Assembly (NCBI GenBank): GCA_008508345.1
Contig: QNGE01001216.1
Location: forward strand, 38,353 to 102,352
DNA: 64,000 nucleotides
Direction: 5' to 3'
Origin: Paragonimus westermani
Lineage: Eukaryota; Platyhelminthes; Trematoda; Plagiorchiida; Troglotrematidae
Shown here: positions 45,810-57,179 of the stretch, one piece after another
How positions within the stretch are numbered: position 1 is the first letter of the stretch
Layout of the letters: the number at the start of each line of letters is the position of its first letter
Made by a program: the position numbers and the translations under genes
Notes under the pieces: generated by a model
What the model was told of the DNA's origin: nothing
What the model saw: only the letters and a program-made list of their open reading frames with translations
Databases searched by the model: none

Positions 45810-48800
45810 GGTGAACAATTATCATTAACTAGTATTTAAGGGGACACCGACGGCAAGTGCTAGGTTATTCACGCAGTTATCAAAGTAAGTGGTCTTTCTA
45901 TGACCCAAGAAAACGTTCATTCGCTCGAAAAACTAACCTAATCCAACCTCTCGTAACTGTAAGACATCGCATTTTGTAAAGAGCAAGTAGAATTAATTGG
46001 TGGATACACAATCAATGATTACAGTGTTATCGGCGTTGGCGGTAAACGGTTATCCCTCAGGTATGACTGCGCACAGTTGGAATAAATCTGATGAAACCTA
46101 AAAGTGCGGACGCCTAAAAAACGTTCTGCCCTCTACTAAAAGAATATACGATGGTTGGAGACAATGGATATTTTGAACACCCGAAAAATAAACGGCATTG
46201 AGTATATGAGAGAACGCCTGACAGAACTCGAACTTTCCGCCTTGAGACAAAAAGCAAGCCTCAGTCCAGAAGGATAACGCAACTAACCCCACAAATGCTC
46301 CGAAAATAGATCAGAATACGAAAGTGCTCAACTACAGCAGAAAATACAGGGGTAGGCATGTCTTCTCTAACCAGGACAGCTAATAAGAATAGTAACTAAG
46401 GCTATTCGGCAACCAACTGTCGTCGCCACGTAAACGTCGAGTGAGCAGAAAGAGAGTGAAAGTCGCCTCCGGAACGTTATTTGAATTTCCGTTGCGGGGA
46501 AAACCAATCTTATATGGAAAGAGAATACTTTTGGAGGGAAAATTTCGGCTTCTAATAGTGATTAGTCGCTGGCGCTGCTTAGCTGACAGAAATTTTAGAA
46601 AAAACGCAAGCCATTGTTGGGAAGTAGAGAGAAATGGGACTAAATTAATAAGGACAATCATGCTTATACTCAGTTATGCAGCGACAGCGTACCTGCAACC
46701 AATCAACCGAGCTATTATTAAAAGTAGGGTGTCATCAGCATTTCACGAACAACTAAACCAAAAAACACACTAAGTCTGATTTCTCACCATCTTACCTAGT
46801 CTCCGAACCACGACTCTGTGAAGGCCCTACTCCAGGAAATAAACCCGGCACACGGTAGTCAACGCTAGGTTGACGACTTCACCTTGCTACAACGACCCCA
46901 GACCTGTTCTCCTTGAGTCCTGGGCTAGTCGACTACAGAGTCGAAAAAGTGCTCAGTGTGGCACACAACTGGCATAGTGCACTACCTATCTAGTTTTATA
47001 TAGGGAACAGAGCTGAACGAAGGATCGCGTTTCGTAATAACAACCGATACTCGCTTTTTAACCTCTTCGTTATTAACCCGTTGGTGACACCTGATGTCAG
47101 TGACCAAACGCAGATATCGACGGTCAAACACCTAGACACAGCTCACGTCCGCTAGCAAGAGCGGCCGTAAGCTAACTCTTAAATATACGCTTCAAAAGAA
47201 TGCCGCCAGAGATGACATAGATTGAAGAATACGGCCTTAGTATTGGAGGGACGAACTTCAAAACCATTTTCTGTATCCACCGATGCTAACCGACCAGCAA
47301 CTGCCACAACACAAAACAAACAAAGCGGCCTTCAGAAACACTGCACTTTCAGAATCAAGCGAACCGAAGCCGGTCAGTTGAGAATAACCCAACGAAAAAA
47401 CAGGATTATATTGTCGACGCGAGAGCAATGGTGAAACGATAACACGTCACAAGGACAGGCCAGCACGCAACGGGGTCGTATGTTTGAGTGTGCGAGATAC
47501 TTATCGGTAACTATGTTCATTCAAACAAACGTTTAAGCACACACAAGCAAAAATAATACAAGGTTAATAATAAACAAATAGGCTCACCACACATCTTCAA
47601 GCTGTGAAGCGCATCCCGAAGGACGCGAAATATCGTACTCATACTGTTCATGTACAGCGAACAAGACTATTCAAAGCTGGCAATGCACGCAAACCAAATG
47701 GGTTGTAAACGAAAAGACTGAGTTTGTAAAGGTGAAGTAAGATCGCGAGTACACTTCATCATGCTCATGTTTAGCCTACTCCGTGACTGGTTGGACCTTC
47801 AACAACACCGGATGACAAAGCTGGTAAGGAATCGGGGTATGTCGATTTCCTGATAGGCGAATACACGTTTACAAAAAGCGATAGTAACAAATGACTACCT
47901 TATCTAAAAGTTCTCCAGGTTAAAAAGCACACCTCGAATGGTTACCACACCATCCTCCATGGCACCAGCCAAACATACAACCGTTCCCAATCGTAAACAG
48001 CTATGATACCGAACAGTGCCACCGGAGAAATGAGTACGCGTTGAAAATGACTCAGTGCCAACCCAAATTCCCGCAAGCTAAGCATTACACTAGTTATCAG
48101 ATCGTCAAGCAGTAGCCATTCATTTAACACGGTAAATTAAAGTTACCAGTGTATAAACAAGCCTTTATTAATAGCGACAGAGCTATGTGGATATGCAAAC
48201 GAGCGAAAGCACACTAGTCTCATGGTATACATACGGTGCAGATATTCATACGCGAAAAGCTGGTTTAGATAGTACAGGGAAAGGGAACCGGTGTAATGAG
48301 AACGAGCGATCGCTCTACACTACGAAACGAAAAGCATAACGAGATCCAACAAGTGAGAAATCCAAACATAGTACTTCTTTTCGAAAAGCACTGGCATCTG
48401 TGACCAATCCTTCACGATGTTCAGTTTACAAGGCAAAACCGCTACGGGAACTAAAGCTCGTTTATATTCATCTGAAGCTATAAGCTAAACAAACGAAATG
48501 GACCAATGCATTTCCCACAAGTAAAGTACTTCATCGGAACTAAATGTTTCATTGAATTCAACGATAAAGATAAGGCAAAAAGTAAAATTCTACGCTGGGA
48601 AAAGACATGTGGATGTTGTACGCTCAACTGTAGTGAATTAGCATCAAGTCTAAACACATGTTTACATGCATGAATCTAATGAAGGTTGGGATTTTCAGAT
48701 GCACTGGATACACGTAAAAACAGTGGTGTTGACAAGGTGGAGTCAAGTCACAAACAGTTGCTTAAAACGAGAGCACTAGTCCCGAAAATAATTGAGATAC

Positions 48801-49600
48801 TAACATTCAGTCGACGACTGGGTGCATCCAGCTGCCAAATTAGAATTTATAACAGACTGTAAAGTGGTAGCATTTTATTCGACGTCATTTGCATGCTGTG
48901 TAACACGAACCAAATACACCAATCCCAGAGGCCTAGCAACAATACATCAGAAATAGGAAGGGCTGGAGTTCGTCTGTTTGTCGATGTTGGCACAACATAC
49001 AGAATCGGGAAAGCAGATACACATGACCACGTTAGATGACAGTCTGTCATGAAGTGTTGGAGGGAGCAGAAAATACAAAAACAATGTATCGACCGTGTGC
49101 ACACTTGATCCCAGCAGATTACAATATACTTTGCGGAGAACACAGATGTATTAGATAGGCTGCCAAACTTGCAGCGTACTCAAAAATGTCTAATAACACA
49201 GCATGTGAAACAAGGTATAACGTTACAAAAACAAGTGGAAGTGTGCGTACGCGATATCAGATTCGCACAAGATCCAATTGCTAGGGTTGAAGAAAGAACA
49301 ACACAGCCACGCGTTTTTTCTGGCACAGAGGAGAAAAAGGCTACAACTGAGTAAATAAGACGTCGGGATTAGAAAACGTAATTCGACTAGGCCAATTGGG
49401 GGAACATATGCAAGAAAGCTGCCTATAAGTGGAAAATCCTATTCGAAAATGGTACATACGAGATTAGTCAACATCTGCTGCCTTGCGGGAGACGCTTGGG
49501 AGGACAGTTATGTACAATAATGAAAGAACAGCACGGCAAAAGTAAAGAAAATGGTTGTCAAACGGAAGTGTACCATTGGAAAACGTATCACATAACCACA
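45810..49600. other. Intergenic stretch downstream of SETD2
   Basis: No supported gene. A minus-strand polyadenylation hexamer (TTTATT on the + strand, 48874-48879) lies about 730 bases after the SETD2 stop and could end its 3' UTR. The open frame 46441-46773 (+) has no motif. Confidence 0.35.
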
Positions 49601-49601
49601 A

Positions 49602-49796
49602 TCAAGTTTGAACAACGTCCGGACCCGAGGGGTCTGCAATCAAATTAGTTTTGTGACGCCGTTTGTAGACCGCACCTCGTGAAGTCATGTACCGTGTGAG
49701 ACTGGAGCGAATACGTTCTTGGAGAATAGGAGACAGTGTCAAGGTACTTGAGTGTCGCGACCGTCTTAATTCTTTTGATACAAACGCGTGGGTAAG
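49602..49796 (-). CDS. SETD2: SETD2, last exon (C-terminal half of SRI domain)
   Basis: After CTTTTCTTGCAG (minus strand) the frame reads LTHAFVSKELRR, then later RIRSSLTRYMTSRGAVYKRR, and ends at a stop (49602-49604). The human SETD2 SRI domain continues in the same way after its LARK motif (LTHGVMNKEL ... YM..FG.VYK). The exon starts in phase 0, matching the 51830-51931 exon across a 2 kb intron. The SRI domain binds the Ser2/Ser5-phosphorylated tail of elongating RNA polymerase II and brings H3K36 trimethylation to transcribed genes. The tail after VYK is short and basic. Confidence 0.85.
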   Translation of the reverse strand, partial: LTHAFVSKELRRSRHSSTLTLSPILQERIRSSLTRYMTSRGAVYKRRHKTNLIADPSGPDVVQT

Positions 49797-51829
49797 CTGC
49801 AAGAAAAGTAGAATCAGAAATGCCATATATTATGGGTGTAATCATAACTATCGTGAAGATAACAAGGACTGTCCATTAGGTCCTAATTTAAGGTAAGTGG
49901 CACAGAAAACCCAATAGGAAAAGGCGACAAACGAGTGTTTTCGAGAGGGAGCAAAATTACCTGGAAATTTTGCTAGTAACAGACCCGAGGAGGAGGCACT
50001 CTCCCCAAGATCGGTGAACGTAACAATAAAAGATGAAATGAGCTTCATGCAAACCGACATTGACTGATGTGTTGTCAAACCGAATGGGCTTTAAGTGGAG
50101 AAGGCATCGGCTATGGCGCTCACAACTTCGCGAGGACATATCAATTTTAATCAACAGAGCGGCAACGATTCCAAAGTCAGGTCGCCTTTGGGATCTGCCT
50201 CAATCTCTGTATCTCAACCTCAGATCCACAAATCCTCACACAGCAGTAGGCGAACTGCAAACTCATAAGTTAACGGGAGATCAGCTATTAACAAATGTCA
50301 TCAGAAACGATGCAAGCATACTGCATTGAAAGTAAACGCATCGTTTTGATCGCTGTGTCAAGAACTTTGAGAACAACGAAGCGAAAGGCAATCTCCAAAT
50401 CCGAGACATTTCAGCAGTTGACTGTTGCTGTTAGTAAAGTACTACAGGCAAGATGGGCATACGAATGAACCAACTAGCGAGCTCGTAACAGAGGCTAGGG
50501 GAACACGTGCCGATGGAAAGATGGCGTTCCATGAGAAAGTGAGGTAGGCGGATTTGACCTAGGAATGAGTAGCAATGGACAATGAATACGACACTACAAC
50601 AGCGTGACGGATTCACGACTGTAAGCCGAATATCATCAAGAATGCCACACAAGCTCTTCAACAGTATTATGACATGCGCACGTTACCTTAACACGAAATA
50701 ATTCCAGATACTCCAATCAAAGTAAAGAGTAACCTGCACAAGATGCTGTCTATCACACTACGCTAATTGTCTGACAAACTAGATTACAGACAATGTAAAA
50801 CACTCGATGAGAACTGTTAGGGATGGGGACCATTCGATACGCAATCTCGTTCCAATGTGATACCATTCTTCTTAGACGGCCACTCAGCGCAGCAACTTAG
50901 CTGACCCGAGTTTGAAGTGTTCCACTATCACGCAATGAGACTGTCCAGCATCGTTCAAACTACTGCATAGTACGGTAGTGCATCAACTGCTGCGACGCAC
51001 AGATATCCGTTTGTCGATTAGAAACAGGGTTAACAATAAGTATGTGCATTCAGTTTTGCTCTTACGGATTAGGGACCCAGCTCATTCGTGCAGAAGATGC
51101 ACAGACTCTTGGTACTCAATTACCACTATCCTGGCTGTATGTGAGAGGCGACAATCCACTGATCCGCGTTTCTGACGTGCGTAGGCCGACCTAGGATAAC
51201 CGAGATAACGAAGATTCAGTTTTAGTTCGTTGGGTGACGTATCGCATACATCAATGAAGCACTGTGCATTGTCTGGAGTGGCTGCTACTGAAAAAACTAC
51301 AAGGCGGTCGGGCGAGTGTAGCCATCAGTTCTGAGAGCTTTCATTGCTCAGCGGAGGACGGTTGAAAAGTACTGCCAGCCCACGAATATCCACTCTGCTG
51401 GTTGAAAATGCTCTCTGATATGAAGCTGTGTTGCAATCAAAGGTGAGCCCGGACCCGCGAGATTGTCAGTCCTCTTGTGCTACGTTAGTACTTACTTTTA
51501 ATCTACTGTTTTGCGCAGTATTACGAGGATCAACGGCAACCACAGCCATTGTACCCAAGGATGCGACCGACAACTAGAAATAACGATGATGACTGTATAA
51601 TACCAGAGACGAACATTCGGTCCTCATTACATGGACACGCGTGAATTGGTATCTAAATGTTTGTTGTGTTCAGTTATCTATAAAATGGACAGCGGCAGTA
51701 ACTGATTTCGACCCAATTTTTTACTACCTCGGACTACCATAAGAACTTCGTTACCAATTCGTAATAGTTTGCTGTGCTGGTTAGGAGTCTGAGACTAACA
51801 AGACTCAAGCAAATCCACAAACAACTCAC
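49797..51829 (-). other. SETD2 intron
   Basis: About 2 kb between the two SRI exons, GTGAGT to TTGCAG on the minus strand. No recognised element. The + strand frame 50060-50329 has no motif. Confidence 0.6.
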
Positions 51830-51931
51830 CTTTCGCGCGATGTGAACCAAATCGTCTTCAGATTCAATGCGACCGGTGAGACAGTTGGGTAACCGGTACG
51901 GGCGCAGCAGTCGTAGAATATAGATACCAAC
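51830..51931 (-). CDS. SETD2: SETD2, exon with the SRI-domain core
   Basis: 102 bases in phase 0 between TTTATTTCGGTAG and GTGAGT. The peptide has LLRPYRLPNCLTGRIES followed by EDDLVHIARK, matching the SRI signature of SETD2 (LNPYRKPDCKVGRI, EDFKHLARK). These residues build the helical surface that holds the phosphorylated RNA polymerase II tail. The tight match in spacing makes this the most diagnostic exon of the gene. Confidence 0.9.
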
Positions 51932-52029
51932 CTACCGAAATAAATAGGATATCGTAATGCAGGTGTAGAAAAATTTGGGAAATCCATGAGACAAACCAGA
52001 CAATATTCTTGAACACTGAAGAAACTTAC

Positions 52030-52083
52030 TTCAACCGTGAAATCCTTCTCCATCTTTTCGCGCACAACTGGGTCAACAGTGAC
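52030..52083 (-). CDS. SETD2: SETD2, 54-base exon at the start of the SRI domain
   Basis: A micro-exon of exactly 18 codons in phase 0 (acceptor ATTTCGCTTCAG, donor GTAAGT). It encodes VTVDPVVREKMEKDFTVE, the first SRI helix, equivalent to the F+KEMSQFIVQ region of the human protein. It joins in frame to the WW exon upstream and the SRI core exon downstream. No open-frame search would detect it because of its size. Confidence 0.85.
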
Positions 52084-52724
52084 CTGAAGCGAAATGGATT
52101 AATATAAGTACTAAGAACAAGCGGAGGCAAACGTGGAATAGTATGTTATGCCTATCGGCCTCAGTAGAAAAGCACCATAGACGGCCGTTGTAGAGATCCA
52201 GTAAGCAAATGCAAAAGGCGTCAGATAGAGTGGTCAAGGGTGAACCACGTAATGTGATACTAAGGTGGAATAAGGATGCTGCAAAAACCGTAATGATTGC
52301 AGGAATAACAATTGGTGACATGAAGGGAACGGGTAATAAAATTAACCATGCAGCGCTGGAAAGCAACCGATAATGACGCATAATGGATACTCTGAACGGG
52401 GTAAGTAGTAATTTCAATACAAATGAGTATCTTAATGTCAGAGGTCAAGATCCTAGAGACCGGTAATAAAATTTCGTTGTCCGAGTCTAGCAGTGGGTAA
52501 GAAGTGTTGACTGTCAGATATTAAGTCTCCCTTTACACAAGCAAGATTTCTCTGTTGCTTACGTCAAAAACGTTTTGGAGTCCATTAAGCAAAAAGTTAA
52601 CAGTAACACCACTAGAATTTTTCGCACCTATTATTTGCTTACAAATAATTCTCTTAATATCTGTCAACCTAAGAGTTTGTGAGTATCTAACGTGCAGCAT
52701 GAGAACAGGCTAAGTTGAACTCAC
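52084..52724 (-). other. SETD2 intron
   Basis: About 640 bases between the WW exon and the 54-base exon; nothing else recognised. Confidence 0.6.
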
Positions 52725-52934
52725 TTCCGCATTTTGAACAACGGTTGATGATGTTTCGACATCTTTTGTTTTCTCACAGTCAATCGGCCGTTCCCATCGA
52801 ACAACTTTAGTGTCCATGTTATAGTAATAAGTTCGACCGCTGGGATCCACAGCAGACTGCCAACCTGGAGGCAGAGGTTCAGAAGAATCAGAAACGTCCG
52901 CGCGTTCTGTCATGTCAGCACATCTGCGCATGAG
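52725..52934 (-). CDS. SETD2: SETD2, WW-domain exon
   Basis: 210 bases in phase 0 (acceptor TTTGTTCACTCATGTAG, donor GTGAGT). It encodes an acidic lead, then a complete WW domain: LPPGWQSAVDPSGRTYYYN followed by TKVVRWERP, with the two signature Trp residues and the central Tyr triplet. In SETD2 the WW domain lies a short distance before the SRI domain, as here, and contacts Pro-rich sequence. WW domains occur in many proteins, so the name depends on the SRI exons joined in phase downstream. The linker to SRI is much shorter than in vertebrates. Confidence 0.88.
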
Positions 52935-54270
52935 CTACATGAGTGAACAAAGGCAAACAGTACAAGTTAACGACGAGAACAGCAACAGAGGAAATTCAAA
53001 CTAAGATCAAGTGTACGGTTGATGCGGTGAGAACACGAAAGACATACTGAAGTCAAATCCAAGTGCGCAACATCAGTCAGTAGAAGGAAATAGGGCAGTG
53101 TTATGCATTACCATGATACGTACCGAGATCGAAACATAAAGGTGGTGAGTTTCGACATGGCTTTTTCAGTTTGAGATGGTTCGATTCAATTTCGCTGCTC
53201 CGATGGCAACTTAAAATACCCCAATAAGTGTCGCTGGGTTTCAACTGTTAACGGGGTAGAGTGGCTAGTGTACATGGATAGGTTGACAGACAGAGGTTGT
53301 CTCGATCTTGCGGACTAGAACAGGGATCTGTTGGATGACAGAAGTAAACAAAAGCTAGCTTGTCCACACCGAGTTCCCAGGTTGACGCCTTAAAATAGAA
53401 CATTTGCAGCTGAGGAAGTGACAAGAGCCTAGCTTCACATGTAAGAAGTGAATCGTCAGCAGATATTCTTAGATATGGATCTAAAGAGGACAAAACAACA
53501 TGCGGGCACTACAACATATGAGGTGTTTTTGCAACGTCTTGTAAAATGAAGTTTTAATCATCCTTAAATATCACTTCATAAACGCAACACACAAAACAAA
53601 GACGAACACTTTTCGAGAAGCCACCTTTGGTTGATCCGTATGCGTTTTCTAAGGAGGAAGAAAGGTAATCTTAACTTAGATCGAACGCACAAACACCTAA
53701 TTTTCGTTATTTCAAGAATGATCAAGAAATCAAGCACAATTACTTTGTCATAGTACCCACACAGGTATACGATTCGACAAGGAGAAGGTCAATGGGTGAT
53801 ACTGCACACTGATCACTCCTTAAGTCATCCTTCCGAGTTTGCGGCAGCTGCAGCGCATGTGGTTTAAACCAAAGATGCTACAGAGCAACCCGTACGCGGA
53901 CAAGCGCCCTAAGGCTTTGGCCATGGTGGCAAAGAAAAAGAAGACATGCTGCCAACCGAGTATATAGAACGCTCAAACTAGTAAAACTCTTCATCGAAAT
54001 GAGTGTTTCCCATCTAGTAAATGCAGCATAAGTACTTCAACGACCATTTTCTTATGCTTCTTCTACAGCACTAGAGCCGATGGTACGGAGTGCACCGGTG
54101 TCAATAACGCTATCCAGGAAACAGCAAAATTCCAGTTAAAAAGCTGAGTACACTATTCAGAAATGAAAACGAAAACGGTCTTCAAGCATTCGTGACTTAC
54201 AGATTCGACGAATGAAGATGTCAGAGGAGACAGTGGTAGACGGGATCAGTGGTGTGAAAGTCGCTGTTTG
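52935..54270 (-). other. SETD2 intron sequence, with a doubtful minus-strand exon
   Basis: A frame at about 53360-53480 on the minus strand follows a good acceptor (TTTTGTCCTCTTTAG) and reads DPYLRISADDSLLT..., but it starts in phase 1, has no good donor and so does not fit the phase-0 series of the gene. Nothing else seen. Confidence 0.35.
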
Positions 54271-54279
54271 ACGGAGTTG

Positions 54280-54520
54280 TTTTTTGAGTAATTGATGACG
54301 AACAGGGAAAACCGTGGGAAAGCTATCCGGCTAATGACGCCTAACCTTCGCACAGCTCGGTTACGTTTGTAAATTGGAGGCACCTTGAAATTTGCATTCA
54401 GACAGGTTAGTTCAGTATTGACGTTCCATCCGACCCGTTTTATTTGCCTTCTATTTACAGCTTATTTTTCCTTTCTATCGTTATGTAACGTCTGAGCATC
54501 TATGTGAGCCACCGGTGATG
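54280..54520 (+). repeat. RTE-like LINE 3' tail fragment
   Basis: Resembles the 3' end of the RTE-like element at about 56940-57180 in order of blocks: ...TGACGCCT, CAGCTCGGTT, GGAGGCACCTTGA, a pyrimidine-rich middle (TCTATTT..CTTTCT) and TGAGCCACCGGTGATG. Identity is moderate. It represents a short 3'-only insertion of the same or a close family. Confidence 0.5.
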
Positions 54521-55379
54521 TGGCGTGCACGGAATTCTAAAGGCCATTGGCAGTTCAGTTCGTCTATCACACAAGCACGAAGTCGGTGGCCACGTACAAT
54601 ATCAAACATACTCGCTCGACACTTTTGTTCGTCTGTTTGTGGCTTGCCAATTCCGTGTTGGTCGATACAGAATCGAATATACTTCTGTGCGTTGGAAAGG
54701 AGGCCAATTTTCGTCTCACCCTAGACTCTACGAGATATCCTATTCGGTAGACGAGTCAAACGGTTTTATTTGGAGCAATCTGACAATTCCTCATCTACGT
54801 AATTAGTATGTTTCGAACTATTCGAAACAATTCATCGTTGTATATGAGAACCTGGCCATCAAATTTGAAGTCATGTGTTCGAGTTTAGATTCAAGCTTAT
54901 CTTCGGACTGGCCCAAAGCCCTGAAATGTCAAATTCTACTCGTTCTTTGTTATTTGCCTTGTAACTTCCCATTTAAGGGAGCTAGGAAACACTCCAGTCT
55001 ACTCGTCCATTTAGAATTCCCTGTTGATCCCATCATGTTGTTTTCGAGAAAGATGTCGATTGATGGTCAGGTTGCATAGGCTTTCTTTTCAAGAGCCTAT
55101 TTAGGACTCTTAGGTTATCAAACTATCCACTAAGAATGGATAACGCAGGATGCCATTTGTTCACTGTTTAGAAGTGAGTTAGTTTGAACAGATAATGCGG
55201 TTTAAACCTTCGTCTTGATACAAAACGCCAGGTGGAGGCAATCGGACCCTGAACCAAATAATAAATTCAGAAAGTCTTTGCGGTGCCTTGTACTCGAGTG
55301 TCCAAACGTTCAACTGGGTTGCATAACCAAGTCGAATTCCAATTCTAGTTGATGTAAAATAATTCCTCTGATTTACATT

Positions 55380-57175
55380 CATCCGTTTATCCAATCGGTC
55401 TGCAATTGCATTGCGGCTCCCAAACTGCTGGTCCAGATGACCTCGTGTCGGCACTTTTCAAAGAAGGTGAGGAGGCTTAAGTAGAGGCTTTGACCCGTTT
55501 GTTTCAATTTGTGTGGACGACGGAAACTATCGCCTGGAGTTGGGATCACTCGATAATGGTTCCTATATTCAAGAAAGGTATCAGGGGCTCTCACGAAAAC
55601 CATAGAGGAATTAGTCTGATCCCAGTCATTTCTAGGGTTCTAGCATCCATCATACTTCGCCGACTCACTGCAGCTCGGGAGGTAGACATTAGGGAAGAAC
55701 AGGTAGGGTATTGCCCCGGGCGGGGATGTATAGATTACACTTTCACTCTTCGTCAGATTCTGGGACAACGTCATGTATACCGCCGGTCAACAATTAATGT
55801 ATTTCTGGACTGTAAAGGTGCGTTCGATTCAGTGGATCGACCTACACTTTTAGAGTCGCTCAAACGCAGAGGTGCACCGACCAAGTACGTGAACATACTG
55901 TCGGCACTTTTTTCCCATACTTCAGTTCAGGTTAGGGTTTACGGTTAGCTGTCTGACAGTTTTAGCACCATGAGCGGCGGCGTACGTCAAGACTGTCCGC
56001 TGTCACCATTTTTGTTTAATTTCGTCATGGATGAAATAATGGAGGATTGTCTCCGGCACTCACAAGATGCCGGCGTGGACCTCCTGCCTGGTGAAAGACT
56101 GACTGATCTTGATTATGCTGACGACAAGGTGTTGCTGTTTGACAGATCTCAAGCAGCACAAGCAACGCTAGACGCTATTTCGCGTTCTGCTAAATACCTC
56201 GGAATGCGCTTTGCAGCCTCAAAATGCAAAGTGCTTCTGCAGGATTGCTGTGATCACGTGGATTTCATGTTCGATAATGTAGTCATGGAGGTTGTTGACC
56301 GGTTTGTATACCTGGGAAGCTGTATCAGCGACGGCGGCGGGAATGAAATAGAAACGCGCATCTCTGAGACTAGGACGGTATTCGCTAATCTAGGGCATCT
56401 CTGGCGACAGAGAGGTATTCCTCTGAAGCTTAAAGGTCGCGTATAGAAGACAACGGTGAGGGCCGTATTACCGTACGGCAGCAAGACCTGGCCGCTCAGG
56501 CTAGAAGACGTGAACCGTCTTCAGGTATCTGACCAGCGATGTCTGCGTTCAGTCGCTTGTATTAGGTGGCACCAGCGTGTAAGTAACGAGGAGGTTAGAA
56601 AGCGGGTGTTTGGTAGTGATTGTCAAACGAGTTCTTTTGTCCAGTCTCTACGTGTGCCAGCTAGTCGTCTACCACACCGAGCATCGTTCGCTGACACTGC
56701 GACCGACTGGTGCAAGGTGGACAGATAATGACCTGGCGTAGGGAAATGAAGTCGTTCATGAAGGGGTTGGCCGCCGTGGGTCGTGTTCGCCTCCCGGGCT
56801 GGGGTCCTCGCGACTCATAGAGTCGGTGGTTGGAGACTCTAGATGATATGACAACTAATCGAGCTCAGTGGCGTGAATGCTGTCGTTGTTTGGCCGAGTT
56901 GCCTGTGAAGTGAGTGTATTCAGTGACGCGAGGCAGTAAAAGCCGTAAGGAAGCTGTCTTGCTGATGACGCCTTACTCTCACTTGCAGCTCGGTTGGTTG
57001 TTTGCAATGTGTAGGCACCTTGATGTTGAATGTTTGAATATGGGCGTAGTATTTTTCAGTAGTTAGGTCCCTTCCTGTCCCCTTCTATTTTCCTTCTCTC
57101 GCCTCCTATATAGGGTTTGCTTTTTATTCATGGTTGTGTGGCAGTTAAGCATGAGTGTGAACCACTGATGCATTA
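55380..57175 (+). mobile_element. RTE-like LINE, RT domain, 5'-truncated
   Basis: From about 55390 the frame reads TAGPDDLVSALFKEG, then (frame shifts) TIAWSWDHSIMVPIFKKG, HRGISLIPVISRVLASIILR, EEQVGYCPGRGCID, VFLDCKGAFDSVDR and, from 55970, GGVRQDCPLSPFLFNFVMD and the polymerase box LTDLDYADDKVLLF. Later come VYLGSCISDGG, TVRAVLPYGSKTW and MTWRREMKS...GLA..G..RLPGWGPRD. These are ordered RTE-clade RT blocks. Catalytic residues are intact, though a stop at 55948 and shifts break the frame. The endonuclease is missing. It sits antisense in a SETD2 intron if the upstream SETD2 exons are right. Confidence 0.9.
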
Positions 57176-57179
57176 CTGT

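Noticed and set aside
53360..53480. Minus-strand segment DPYLRISADDS as a SETD2 exon
   Set aside because: Good acceptor, but it begins in phase 1 and has no convincing donor, unlike the phase-0 exons of the gene.
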